This document shows positions 1 through 6,750 of a DNA stretch of 7,986 nt, one piece after another. The DNA comes from Nitrosomonadaceae bacterium. Lineage in GTDB: Bacteria > Pseudomonadota > Gammaproteobacteria > Burkholderiales > Nitrosomonadaceae. Position 1 is the first letter of the stretch. Each line of letters begins with the position of its first letter. The stretch lies in the NCBI GenBank assembly GCA_024644425.1, contig JAHELA010000073.1:1-7986 (forward strand). The letters run 5' to 3'. Under the pieces are notes generated by a model. The model had not been told where the DNA came from. It saw only the letters and a program-made list of their open reading frames with translations, and did no database searches. A program made the translations under genes and the position numbers.

Positions 1-457
1 AGTGATCAATGGTGGGTCGTATTAATTTTCGTAATAGGTTGTATTTGTAGTTTTTACCATATAGATCAAATATGTCTCGGCCATGTTCTCCATGTATATG
101 TGCACGAACTTTTGCTGCAGTCGCAATCACTTGTCCTTCAATAGTTGCGAGATTTCTTGTATGTACTATGTCTGGTTTAAGGCGTCTTAGAGTCTTGAAG
201 AGATTTACATAAAGACCAAGGTCTCTCCCTTCTCGTTTATTTAACGCTACGATTTCTACATCCTTTTTTGATATTCTTTTACTAAAATCAGAGTAGCTTT
301 TTAGACATACAATGGCGTGCCGGTAGCGATCGGGGGGGATATGATTGATTAAATTAACCACGCCATTTTCTAGGCCCCCAACACCAAGGTGATAGATTAC
401 ATGGGCAATTAGAGGAGGCTGCTTAATGCTTTCTGGGGGCTTCATTTGATCCTGCAT
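1..457 (-). CDS. XrtA/PEP-CTERM-associated glycosyltransferase, TIGR03088-like (N-terminal part, cut by window edge)
   Basis: The frame is open from an ATG at 457-455 to the left edge, giving 152 residues with no stop. It is the N-terminal Rossmann-like half of a GT-B, GT4-type glycosyltransferase. What I see: the opening strand and glycine-rich loop HVIYHLGVGGLENG (residues 19-32), then RYRHAIVCL (45-52), KPDIVHTRN (94-102) and HGEHG (122-126), the pattern I associate with the TIGR03088 glycosyltransferases of exosortase A loci. The donor-binding half lies outside the window. It probably adds a sugar to the lipid-linked repeat unit on the cytoplasmic side; donor and linkage are unknown. It starts two bases after the stop of the upstream glycosyltransferase. 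The start is not certain: ATG 457 has no clear ribosome binding site, while an in-frame ATG at 445-443 (residue 5) has AGGA at 453-450, only four bases ahead. Family assignment is from memory of the motifs. Confidence 0.9.
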   Translation of the reverse strand, partial: MQDQMKPPESIKQPPLIAHVIYHLGVGGLENGVVNLINHIPPDRYRHAIVCLKSYSDFSKRISKKDVEIVALNKREGRDLGLYVNLFKTLRRLKPDIVHTRNLATIEGQVIATAAKVRAHIHGEHGRDIFDLYGKNYKYNLLRKLIRPTIDH

Positions 458-459
458 GA

Positions 460-1731
460 TTATGCAACTTTGTTTTCTGTTGACTTTAATTGATTCTGCA
501 AATTACCAGAATGGTCCTTTTCAACATTATTTTTTTGTTTATATAAAAGTAATGAATCAACTTGATCCAGGATTTTTTCCCAGCTGTAATTTTCCAACAC
601 ACGGCTTCTTGCAGCGTGACCCATTACTACATTTGGTCCGTCCTTAAGCTGGGCGATGGCTCTATTAGCGAAATCTTGTTCATTCTTTTCTACGAATAGT
701 TCTTGACCGTGAAGTGCACAAATACCCTCTGCAGCCTGGGGAGATACAATCACGGTTTTCTCCATTGACATCGCCTCTAATACTTTGTTTTGTATACCAC
801 GGGCAATTCGTAGTGGTACTACTACTAAAGATGCATGAGCTATGTAAGGTCTGATGTCTTTAACTAGACCGGTTACAGTAATACCAGACGAGGCTGCTAG
901 TGCCATAACCCTAGTGGTTGGCCGGCTACCAACTATATAAAATTCAACTAAAGGAACTTGAGCACGAATTAAGGGAAATACATTGCGGGCAAACCATTCC
1001 ACGGCATCAACGTTGGCCCAGTAATCCATGGCCCCAGTAAAGACCAATGTCTTAATATTATTTGGATAAGGGTTTGGGTATATGTTTTGCGGTGCAAAAT
1101 AATCTGCATCAACACCATTGTTGAAGTAAGTAATCTTTTCTGTTGTTTCAGGAGCAAGTTGTTTAAAAAAATTAGCCTCTGTTTCAGACACAAAAGTTGT
1201 ACTGTCAAAGGTGTTTGCTATCTTTCTTTCATAATCCAGTAGCAGTTTAGATTCTCGCTGATAAAGCCAGTTTAGTGGCCAGGGTTTGGTTTTAGAGTAT
1301 TGCTTCCATTTATCTGAATCAACATCTACAAAGTCAATTACACGATGAGTTGAACATGATCTATCTACATACTGTGCCATAGATGAGGAGAACACCAGAA
1401 TGTTTTTTAGAGATTGTTTTTTAAGTAAATTGTTTACCCAAACTTGCAACTTCATATCTTTATAATATGGCAGTGTTAGAGGATGGTTAGTCAACATACC
1501 TAGGAGACTTCGCACACGAGCTGCTAGTGGATGAAGTTTAATAAAACAGGCCTCACTACAGAGCTCCTTAACTTTATCAACATATTCCCAATCTTTCTCG
1601 TCATCAATGAAAGTACCTAGATAAACGTTATAGTGCTGACTTAGGTGCTTGAGTAAGTGATAGGACCGTATTTTGTCCCCTTTATTAGGTGGGTACGGAA
1701 TTCGGTGGACGAGGTATAAAAGATTTTGCAT
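460..1731 (-). CDS. XrtA/PEP-CTERM-associated glycosyltransferase, TIGR03087-like
   Basis: This is a complete GT-B glycosyltransferase of 423 residues from the ATG at 1731-1729. The N-terminal signature LYLVHRIPYPPNKGDKIRSY (residues 5-24) followed by YLGTFIDD (37-44) and LTLPYY (85-90) is characteristic of TIGR03087. The C-terminal half carries the GT4 donor-binding region: LVFTGAMDYWANVDAVEWF (229-247), FYIVGSRP (264-271) and RGIQNKVLEAMSMEK (311-325), where the glutamates of NKVLEAMSME correspond to the conserved acidic motif. The last ~25 residues are hydrophilic and look disordered. It probably acts on the cytoplasmic face of the inner membrane, extending the lipid-linked repeat unit; donor and acceptor are unknown. 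The codon before the ATG is a TTG (1734-1732) that could also serve as start; TAGG ahead is better spaced for the ATG (8 bases). Only four bases separate this ATG from the stop of the FemAB-like gene, so translation is likely coupled. Confidence 0.93.
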   Translation of the reverse strand: MQNLLYLVHRIPYPPNKGDKIRSYHLLKHLSQHYNVYLGTFIDDEKDWEYVDKVKELCSEACFIKLHPLAARVRSLLGMLTNHPLTLPYYKDMKLQVWVNNLLKKQSLKNILVFSSSMAQYVDRSCSTHRVIDFVDVDSDKWKQYSKTKPWPLNWLYQRESKLLLDYERKIANTFDSTTFVSETEANFFKQLAPETTEKITYFNNGVDADYFAPQNIYPNPYPNNIKTLVFTGAMDYWANVDAVEWFARNVFPLIRAQVPLVEFYIVGSRPTTRVMALAASSGITVTGLVKDIRPYIAHASLVVVPLRIARGIQNKVLEAMSMEKTVIVSPQAAEGICALHGQELFVEKNEQDFANRAIAQLKDGPNVVMGHAARSRVLENYSWEKILDQVDSLLLYKQKNNVEKDHSGNLQNQLKSTENKVA

Positions 1732-1735
1732 CAAT

Positions 1736-2818
1736 TTAGCCTAGGTTTTTTACGATATGCGGGCCAATGATGTTTGCTAAGGTCAGAGGCATTTTTTGCC
1801 AAGCTTTGATAAAAAGCTTATATTTTGGATTAAGTGGATTATGTTCGGGTATTACCTTAGCCTGGTGGAGCTGATATTCGTAATGAAGTTGTTGTGGTTC
1901 GAATCCCCAATTCTTTTTAAAATCAAAAGACCCAGTATTGTGCTTACTACGACCAAAGTCGAAGATTTTGTATCCTCTTTCACAGGCGCGTCGCATCAGC
2001 TCCCAGTACATGAAATCATTACTTGCTAAATTACGTGCTTCACTGGTACCTCCTCCATAATAGGGTAGGACTTCATCTCGAAAATAAAAATTCATAACAC
2101 CACTTATGGTGCGTCCATCTTTAGTAATTATTAGGAGCTCACAATCATCTAGAAAAGTTTTCTTGAGGAGATGAAAGTATTTTTTAGAAAATACTGGTGT
2201 GCCAAGACGATGTACACTTGCAGAGTAGGCAGCAAAAAAACGTTCGGTATTCTGATCTATTTCACTTTGTAGCCCAAATTTTATTCCCTTACGCACCATT
2301 GCGCGTTGTTTACGAGGGATGGCCTGCATGTTCTGTGCTATTTCTGGAAAAATCTCTTTACGAAAAGTCACATATAGATCCTTTGTTGGCCAGCTTGAGT
2401 GTTGTGTTCTCAGATTTCGGTATTCAAGATAGTCAACTCTTAAATTTGTAGCAAGTGTTTGAGCGACCTGATCAAGTGCTGTCCTAGCTGATTCAGAATT
2501 TGCGGCGATACCACCATAAACACAGAATGGTAAGGAACTCAATGAATGGCCAAAAAGATAGCTGTTGATCTCAACTAGAGGTAGTACACCATGAATCTGT
2601 CCGTTCAACTCGGCATAGAAGAAATATGTTTTATGCCCGAATGCTTGATTAATAACTACTTCCCAACCTGCACGGTGGAAAAATGTAGCTTCTGGACACT
2701 TCAGTACAAATTCATCCCATTTAGTTGCGTCTTTTGGCTGAAGCTGATGGATGGATAGTTCAGTAACTTGAGAAGAATGGATGACACGATCCTGAAATGC
2801 ATCTGTGGTGGAACTCAT
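1736..2818 (-). CDS. FemAB-like / GNAT-fold acyltransferase of XrtA loci, TIGR03019-like
   Basis: A 360-residue protein with two GNAT-like halves, as in FemAB-type aminoacyltransferases and the Acetyltransf_6 family. The N-terminal half has WDEFVLKCPEATFFHRAGWE (residues 34-53) and FYAELNGQIHGVLPL (67-81). The middle holds a basic stretch, IPRKQRAMVRKGIKFG (167-182). The C-terminal half has VMNFYFRDEVLPYYGGG (241-257), NDFMYWELMRRACERGY (267-283), then FDFGRSKHNTGSFDFKKNWG (286-305). The last motif is typical of the FemAB-like proteins of exosortase A loci. No signal peptide or membrane segment is visible, so it is cytoplasmic or membrane-peripheral. Relatives transfer amino acids from aminoacyl-tRNA or acyl groups from CoA donors; here donor and acceptor are unknown, and adding an amino-acyl or acyl group to a sugar of the polymer is inference. 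The start ATG has GGAA eight bases ahead and lies five bases after the deacetylase stop. Confidence 0.92.
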   Translation of the reverse strand: MSSTTDAFQDRVIHSSQVTELSIHQLQPKDATKWDEFVLKCPEATFFHRAGWEVVINQAFGHKTYFFYAELNGQIHGVLPLVEINSYLFGHSLSSLPFCVYGGIAANSESARTALDQVAQTLATNLRVDYLEYRNLRTQHSSWPTKDLYVTFRKEIFPEIAQNMQAIPRKQRAMVRKGIKFGLQSEIDQNTERFFAAYSASVHRLGTPVFSKKYFHLLKKTFLDDCELLIITKDGRTISGVMNFYFRDEVLPYYGGGTSEARNLASNDFMYWELMRRACERGYKIFDFGRSKHNTGSFDFKKNWGFEPQQLHYEYQLHQAKVIPEHNPLNPKYKLFIKAWQKMPLTLANIIGPHIVKNLG

Positions 2819-2823
2819 ATGTC

Positions 2824-3693
2824 TTATTCCAGGAAGATCCGATCCATTCGATCCCAGCTAAAGTCTTGGGTCAGCGCTTTGACCCGTCCTTCCATACGAT
2901 GAAGATTGACATAGTGGCGAAATCTGGTCTTAACATTGAGACCTTGCTGACGTGGTTGTTCATAGTCAATTTCCCAAGGATGAAAATAAAAAATTGCAGA
3001 ACGGTTCTCAAGACGATTTAACCTTTGTAGAAGCCAATGTGAAAAAGCATATGGCCAAAGTCGGAAATAGCCTCCTCCTCCCGCTGGAATATTTCGATTA
3101 AATAGGCATACTGTAGTGACGGGAATTTCCAGCAATCCACCATTATTTTTTGGATAAAAGGCGAATCGGGGTGCATTTGGCATACCATAATGATCGTGAT
3201 GGATAGGATAAATGCTCGAACTGTAACGGTATTCAGCTTCTTCGAGTAAATCCAAAGCCCAGAGATTATTACTACTTATGGAAAAACTTGGCGCACGGTA
3301 ACCAAGTATCTGTTGGCCACTAATGTCTTCGAGAAGAGCTTTACTTCGAACAATATCATCAAGGAATTCTTGGGGTTCTTGATCAGAGACTCGTTGATGG
3401 GCCCACCCATGACTGGCAAGTTCATGACCGTTTGATACGATCCGTTTTACCATAGACGGATAACGCTCGGCAATCCAACCCAAAGTAAAAAAAGTTGCTT
3501 TTGCTTGTTTTTCGTCAAGTAGGGAGAGGATGCGATCTATATTTCTTTCTACACGACATGAAATAGTCGCCCAGGATTTTCTTGGAATATGTGAAGCAAA
3601 AGCTGAGACCTGAAAGTAGTCCTCTACGTCGATGGTCATTGCGTTCCGTATTGGTGTCAGGTCCATCTGATATTCTCTATTTTGTGTAAACAT
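2824..3693 (-). CDS. XrtA-associated polysaccharide deacetylase, TIGR03006-like (NodB fold)
   Basis: A carbohydrate esterase family 4 (NodB homology) deacetylase of up to 289 residues. The motifs are intact: TIDVEDYFQ (residues 20-28) with D22 and D25 as likely catalytic base and metal ligand, HELASHGWAH (90-99) with H95 and H99 as metal ligands, YRAPSFS (132-138), and FYFHPWE (235-241) with H238. The C-terminal segment around NVKTRFRHYVNLHRMEGR (253-270) matches the DUF3473-type tail of these proteins. Known relatives remove N-acetyl groups from polymer sugars, in a metal-dependent reaction. No signal peptide is visible, so a cytoplasmic or lipid-linked substrate is likely, although this is inference. 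The start is ambiguous: the ATG at 3693 gives the longest frame but lacks a close ribosome binding site, whereas the ATG at 3666-3664 (residue 10) has GAGA at 3677-3674 with a seven-base spacer and still precedes motif 1. The shorter form, 280 residues, may be the real one. Confidence 0.94.
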   Translation of the reverse strand: MFTQNREYQMDLTPIRNAMTIDVEDYFQVSAFASHIPRKSWATISCRVERNIDRILSLLDEKQAKATFFTLGWIAERYPSMVKRIVSNGHELASHGWAHQRVSDQEPQEFLDDIVRSKALLEDISGQQILGYRAPSFSISSNNLWALDLLEEAEYRYSSSIYPIHHDHYGMPNAPRFAFYPKNNGGLLEIPVTTVCLFNRNIPAGGGGYFRLWPYAFSHWLLQRLNRLENRSAIFYFHPWEIDYEQPRQQGLNVKTRFRHYVNLHRMEGRVKALTQDFSWDRMDRIFLE

Positions 3694-3773
3694 GATTATC
3701 GGCTTTGTGAGTAATTCCTTTAATCACTGTGTGAACAAGTGTATACGACACAGACATAGTTCTCAGACTCTGA
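3694..3773 (-). other. 80-base spacer between ATPase and deacetylase genes, with weak inverted repeats
   Basis: This is the largest gap inside the otherwise tightly packed run of genes. Just after the ATPase stop there is an 11-base near-palindrome, TCAGACTCTGA, at 3763-3773. Further on, CTGTGT (3727-3732) and ACACAG (3748-3753) could form a 6-bp stem with a 15-base loop. Neither is followed by a run of T, so they do not look like a terminator. A GATAAT hexamer directly before the deacetylase ATG has no matching -35 box. I see no gene here; a role in transcript processing is possible but unsupported. Confidence 0.3.
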
Positions 3774-4844
3774 TTATTTGACACGGGAATGCGTATTAAA
3801 TTTTAGAATTCGGGGTTTTCTTTTCCAGGACTTTTTTTTTACCGTTGATGAAGCAAGTACTTCCTTTAATAAATCTAGTACTGAGGAAATAGAGTTTTCC
3901 ATATTGACAAGTCGTTGATCCATTTTTCTTAGCTCAGTGTCAGCTACTTTTTCTTTTCCTGTATCTGGTGTGGCATCAGGCGCGTCAAGTAGCATATCTG
4001 TTTCTACAGTTGTCGTTTCCACTATAGGCATATCATATTCATGTTGAATATCACGAATTACTTTATTAATTTCTGTACCACTAAAACTATGTAATTCTTC
4101 AAGGCAGCCCATTAGAAGTGATCGTTCACAAAGTGTATTTATCTTTCGTGGAATACCACCCGTGTACTCATAGATAACATCAAAGGCATCTTGACTGAAA
4201 GAGGGGTCATTATTCCAGCCGGCAGTAGTCAGTCGATGCTCAATATAGGCTTTTGTTTCAGATGGATTCATTGGTCCCAAGTGATAGGTGGCGGCAACTC
4301 TTTGGCGCAATTGCTGCATATCAGCACCTAATAAAGTTTTTCTAAACTCAGGCTGGCCAAGTAAGAATGTTTGTAGCAATGGCTTCTTATCTGTTTGATA
4401 ATTAGATAGCATTCTTAACTCTTCAACTGTGTGAGAAGAAAGGTTCTGGGCTTCATCTACAACAAGGAGTGCACGCTTATCATTTTGATCACACTGATGT
4501 AGAAATTTTTCTATTCCGATCAGTAAAGATGCTTTTGAAAGATCCTCAAAAGGGAGTCCAAAAGCTGCAGAGACTATCCTCAAGGTATCATCTGAATTAA
4601 GACTGGTATTAGCTATTTGTGCTGCAACAATTTTTTCAGACTCCATCTTTTTAAAAAGATTGCGCACTAATGTAGTTTTTCCTGCTCCAACTTCACCAGT
4701 GATAATGATAAAGCCTTCTTCTTGTGCCATGCCATATTCAAGGTATGCCATAGCACGCTTATGTCCTGCGCTGCCAAAAAAGAAATTTGGATCAGGCTTG
4801 AGTTGAAACGGTTTTGCGTTGAGATTGTAGTATGACGTATACAT
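3774..4844 (-). CDS. XrtA-associated AAA ATPase, TIGR03015-like (ExeA/GspA type)
   Basis: A 356-residue P-loop ATPase. The N terminus YYNLNAKPFQLKPDPNFFF (residues 5-23) is the opening typical of ExeA/GspA-like secretion ATPases. Walker A is GEVGAGKTT (50-58), Walker B is LLVVDEAQ (126-133), and LLGQPEFR (161-168), LRQRVAATYHLGPM (179-192) and GGIPRKINTLCERSL (229-243) carry the sensor and arginine-finger region of AAA+ proteins. After the ATPase core (to about 270) there is an acidic, low-complexity linker, a predicted short coiled coil (about 303-331) and a basic tail, KKKSWKRKPR (336-345). No membrane segment is visible. Family members are known only by their constant presence in exosortase A polysaccharide loci; powering or organising an envelope export step is inference. 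The ATG has GAGA at 4855-4852 with a seven-base spacer, inside the end of the beta-barrel gene, and follows its stop by a single base, which indicates translational coupling. Confidence 0.94.
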   Translation of the reverse strand: MYTSYYNLNAKPFQLKPDPNFFFGSAGHKRAMAYLEYGMAQEEGFIIITGEVGAGKTTLVRNLFKKMESEKIVAAQIANTSLNSDDTLRIVSAAFGLPFEDLSKASLLIGIEKFLHQCDQNDKRALLVVDEAQNLSSHTVEELRMLSNYQTDKKPLLQTFLLGQPEFRKTLLGADMQQLRQRVAATYHLGPMNPSETKAYIEHRLTTAGWNNDPSFSQDAFDVIYEYTGGIPRKINTLCERSLLMGCLEELHSFSGTEINKVIRDIQHEYDMPIVETTTVETDMLLDAPDATPDTGKEKVADTELRKMDQRLVNMENSISSVLDLLKEVLASSTVKKKSWKRKPRILKFNTHSRVK

Positions 4845-4845
4845 A

Positions 4846-6447
4846 TTAGAATCTCATGTTTAAAGAGGCCGTAAATCTATTCTCTACGTACTCTTGAGTA
4901 GGATCATCTGATCTTCGATCGTTGCGACGATAGCTAACTAGGGCAAAGAGGTTTTCTGAAATATCTCTCGAAACAATTAATGAATAAAGTTTGATTTGGT
5001 CTTTTCTAAAAAGGGGAGGAAAATAGAGATGGTTATAGAGGAAGTTGGCACTAACACGGGTACGAGGGCCAACTACCCAGCTCCATAATGCGCTTACGCC
5101 CTGTTGTTTTACGTGTGCAAGCTGATTTCCTGTTGCAATGATATTGTCTAAAAATGGTCTCGCATCAAGCGGGGTACGGTTCGTGTGAAATACTCTGAAC
5201 AGTAGTGTGTTTTTTGAAAAATTAAAGGCAACAGAAGATTCAAAACTCTTCTCTAAGAAGAATCGATTAGTGAGATACCCCTGAGCAAATGCAAGATTAG
5301 GAGGAAGACCAAGTTCCAGTATAAAAGATTGGACCAGTTGTGCTATTAATGCAGGGTCGGTTCCTGGAGGAGCTTGCGCAGTAAAAAGATCAGTTAGAAC
5401 AGTTGAAGTGACTCCCGCTGAATCAACATTTAATATATTCCAAGCGCTATTGATATCTTCTTGATAAGAGGCATTCATTGCCATGAAGCGCATTCGATGA
5501 CTCAGGTTAAACGCATAGGTATCCCCAAAGAATCTTTGTCCGACAGATGCCTCTATATTTGTTCTATTGGTCGGCATCCAGACAAAACCAGCTGACCACC
5601 TGGCACCTTTTGGTCTATTTACGCCAAATAAACTACCAAGACCACCACCAAAAGTATTATTTTCGTAGCCTCCCGTTCCTGTTATGGCAAATCTTCGCGT
5701 GAAATTATATCGAACATTAGCAATTCCCGTTTCTATTCTGACACTATCAGGTCTTAGGTCAAAATCAATATCCTGTCGGCTGTAGTTTAATCCCCATTGT
5801 AAAACTCTATAGTCAGGCCCGCTAATCAAAGAGCCAGTGTAGGAATTGGCCTGGCTATTAAAAAAAGTACTTGACGCATCCGAGTCGGACATAATGCGTG
5901 CATAGCGGAGCTCTGTTGTTGCTTGGTTTCCTAAACGCTTACGTATGTAGGGGCTGACAGAATACTGTCTTATATTTCTTAGGTTACCCGTTCTATTGAT
6001 ATTATCTCCCTGTGGCTGAAGTATAGATTGGTTTTGCTGTTGCATCCTAACATTGCCATCAAAATAGAAAAGATCCTCAACTATTTCTGCTGTATTTCTC
6101 GCGTTTAGGTTGTGTAAGCTTCTATTTTGCACAGTATCTTTTGTGAAGATAATATTTGACAATCTATAGTCAATTTCACTGTCAAAGCGACGCGATGTGT
6201 ACTTCGAGTATATTCCAGGGACGAGCCGAGTAACGAAATCAGAAATTTTAGCTGGATCGTTTTTTGGCGTTAACCTTATATTGTCTGAATAGATCAGATC
6301 GACTTGCATGCTGGGTGTGAGCACCCAGTCATCTGCGTTTGATTTAGTAGATATAAATAGCAGAAAAGCTGCAACAGTAGAGTAAGCAGCCAAGAACGAT
6401 AAGGCTTTATAGTTGCGGCTCTTTTTAGTAGGGTTTGTTGGCAACAT
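4846..6447 (-). CDS. XrtA-associated outer-membrane beta-barrel protein, TIGR03016-like
   Basis: A 533-residue exported protein. Residues 1-38 form a Sec signal peptide: basic start (KKSRNYK, 8-14), hydrophobic core (15-33) and a likely cut after SNA (36-38). The mature part begins VLTPSMQVDLIYSDNIRLTP (42-61), a typical opening for this family, and is then full of alternating polar/aromatic strands (for example DSEIDYRLSN, 89-98; GIANVRYNFTRRFAITGTGGY, in part, near 241-261). It ends in NRFTASLNMRF with a terminal Phe, the usual signal for barrel assembly at the outer membrane. A helical, Ala/Pro-rich insert around 343-390 is also usual in the family as I recall it. It may form part of the outer-membrane route for the polysaccharide; this is not proven. 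The ATG and first nine codons lie in a decayed copy of the kinase gene tail. The next in-frame Met is after the signal peptide, so this start, or a nearby non-ATG codon, must be used. No strong ribosome binding site is seen. Confidence 0.92.
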   Translation of the reverse strand: MLPTNPTKKSRNYKALSFLAAYSTVAAFLLFISTKSNADDWVLTPSMQVDLIYSDNIRLTPKNDPAKISDFVTRLVPGIYSKYTSRRFDSEIDYRLSNIIFTKDTVQNRSLHNLNARNTAEIVEDLFYFDGNVRMQQQNQSILQPQGDNINRTGNLRNIRQYSVSPYIRKRLGNQATTELRYARIMSDSDASSTFFNSQANSYTGSLISGPDYRVLQWGLNYSRQDIDFDLRPDSVRIETGIANVRYNFTRRFAITGTGGYENNTFGGGLGSLFGVNRPKGARWSAGFVWMPTNRTNIEASVGQRFFGDTYAFNLSHRMRFMAMNASYQEDINSAWNILNVDSAGVTSTVLTDLFTAQAPPGTDPALIAQLVQSFILELGLPPNLAFAQGYLTNRFFLEKSFESSVAFNFSKNTLLFRVFHTNRTPLDARPFLDNIIATGNQLAHVKQQGVSALWSWVVGPRTRVSANFLYNHLYFPPLFRKDQIKLYSLIVSRDISENLFALVSYRRNDRRSDDPTQEYVENRFTASLNMRF

Positions 6448-6588
6448 ACAAGTCTTTATCGGAATGATCTTGCTTTCTTGTAGACTAATTTTACTTTTTG
6501 CAAGATTCTAAATTCCGGAGAATCTCCCTAACTGGTTTATGGCAATAATTTCTCAGCTTATACTGCCAAGACACGATTACCCCATTTT
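6425..6588 (-). pseudogene. Decayed tandem copy of the 3' end of the tyrosine autokinase gene
   Basis: This stretch aligns over its whole length with the last ~54 codons of the kinase gene directly upstream (6587-6750). By hand I count about 126 matches in about 161 aligned bases with a few gaps of one or two bases. In the kinase frame it starts ATG GGG and meets a TAA at once (6579-6577). It then holds net frameshifts, but near its end it still reads SDKDLY-like codons and finishes VANKPY followed by TAA (6427-6425), against AAYEPY and TAA in the intact gene. It is therefore a coding remnant rather than plain spacer. Its final 23 bases overlap the start of the beta-barrel gene in another frame. 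The non-coding part (6448-6586) shows no promoter or terminator that I can recognise. Confidence 0.85.
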
Positions 6589-6750
6589 AGTATGGTTCGT
6601 ATGCCGCATACAAATCTTTATCAGAAAATGATCTTGCTTTGTTATAGACTAAGTTCACGATTTCACAAGATTCTATCTGCCGGAGGGTTTCTCTAACTGT
6701 TTGTTGCGATGTTTCTTCAGCTTCTACTACCAAGACAATCTGCCCCATTT
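6587..6750 (-). repeat. Intact copy of the ~163-base tandem direct repeat (kinase 3' end)
   Basis: This is the functional partner of the decayed copy at 6425-6588; the two abut with no bases between them. It encodes kinase residues from about 249 (MGQIVLVVEAEE) to the stop, including the tyrosine tail. The offset between equivalent positions is 162 bases at the stop-codon end and 163 at the other end. The bases before both copies are similar (CAAATGGGG here, TAAAATGGGG at the junction), so a short AAATGGGG-like match marks the repeat boundary. Confidence 0.85.

Noticed and set aside
456..647. Open frame on the plus strand over the end of the first glycosyltransferase gene
   Set aside because: It lies antisense to a well-supported gene, has no recognisable domain and no separate ribosome binding context.
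969..1208. Minus-strand frame of 79 codons inside the TIGR03087-like glycosyltransferase gene
   Set aside because: It is another frame of a conserved gene whose own frame carries the glycosyltransferase motifs; low-complexity product.
1796..3021. Three plus-strand open frames (1796-2029, 2197-2451, 2797-3021)
   Set aside because: All are antisense shadows of the FemAB-like and deacetylase genes, without family resemblance.
3695..3700. GATAAT hexamer as a -10 promoter box before the deacetylase (minus strand)
   Set aside because: It touches the first ATG, and no TTGACA-like box lies 16-18 bases ahead; chance is likely in AT-rich DNA.
5280..5430. Ala/Pro-rich helical segment in the beta-barrel protein as a foreign domain insertion
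   Set aside because: As I recall the family, a comparable helical segment before the following strand is usual, and the reading frame and base composition are continuous with the rest.
6448..6586. Small RNA or attenuator between kinase and beta-barrel genes
   Set aside because: The sequence is fully explained as a decayed copy of the kinase tail, and no stable stem with a T-run was seen.
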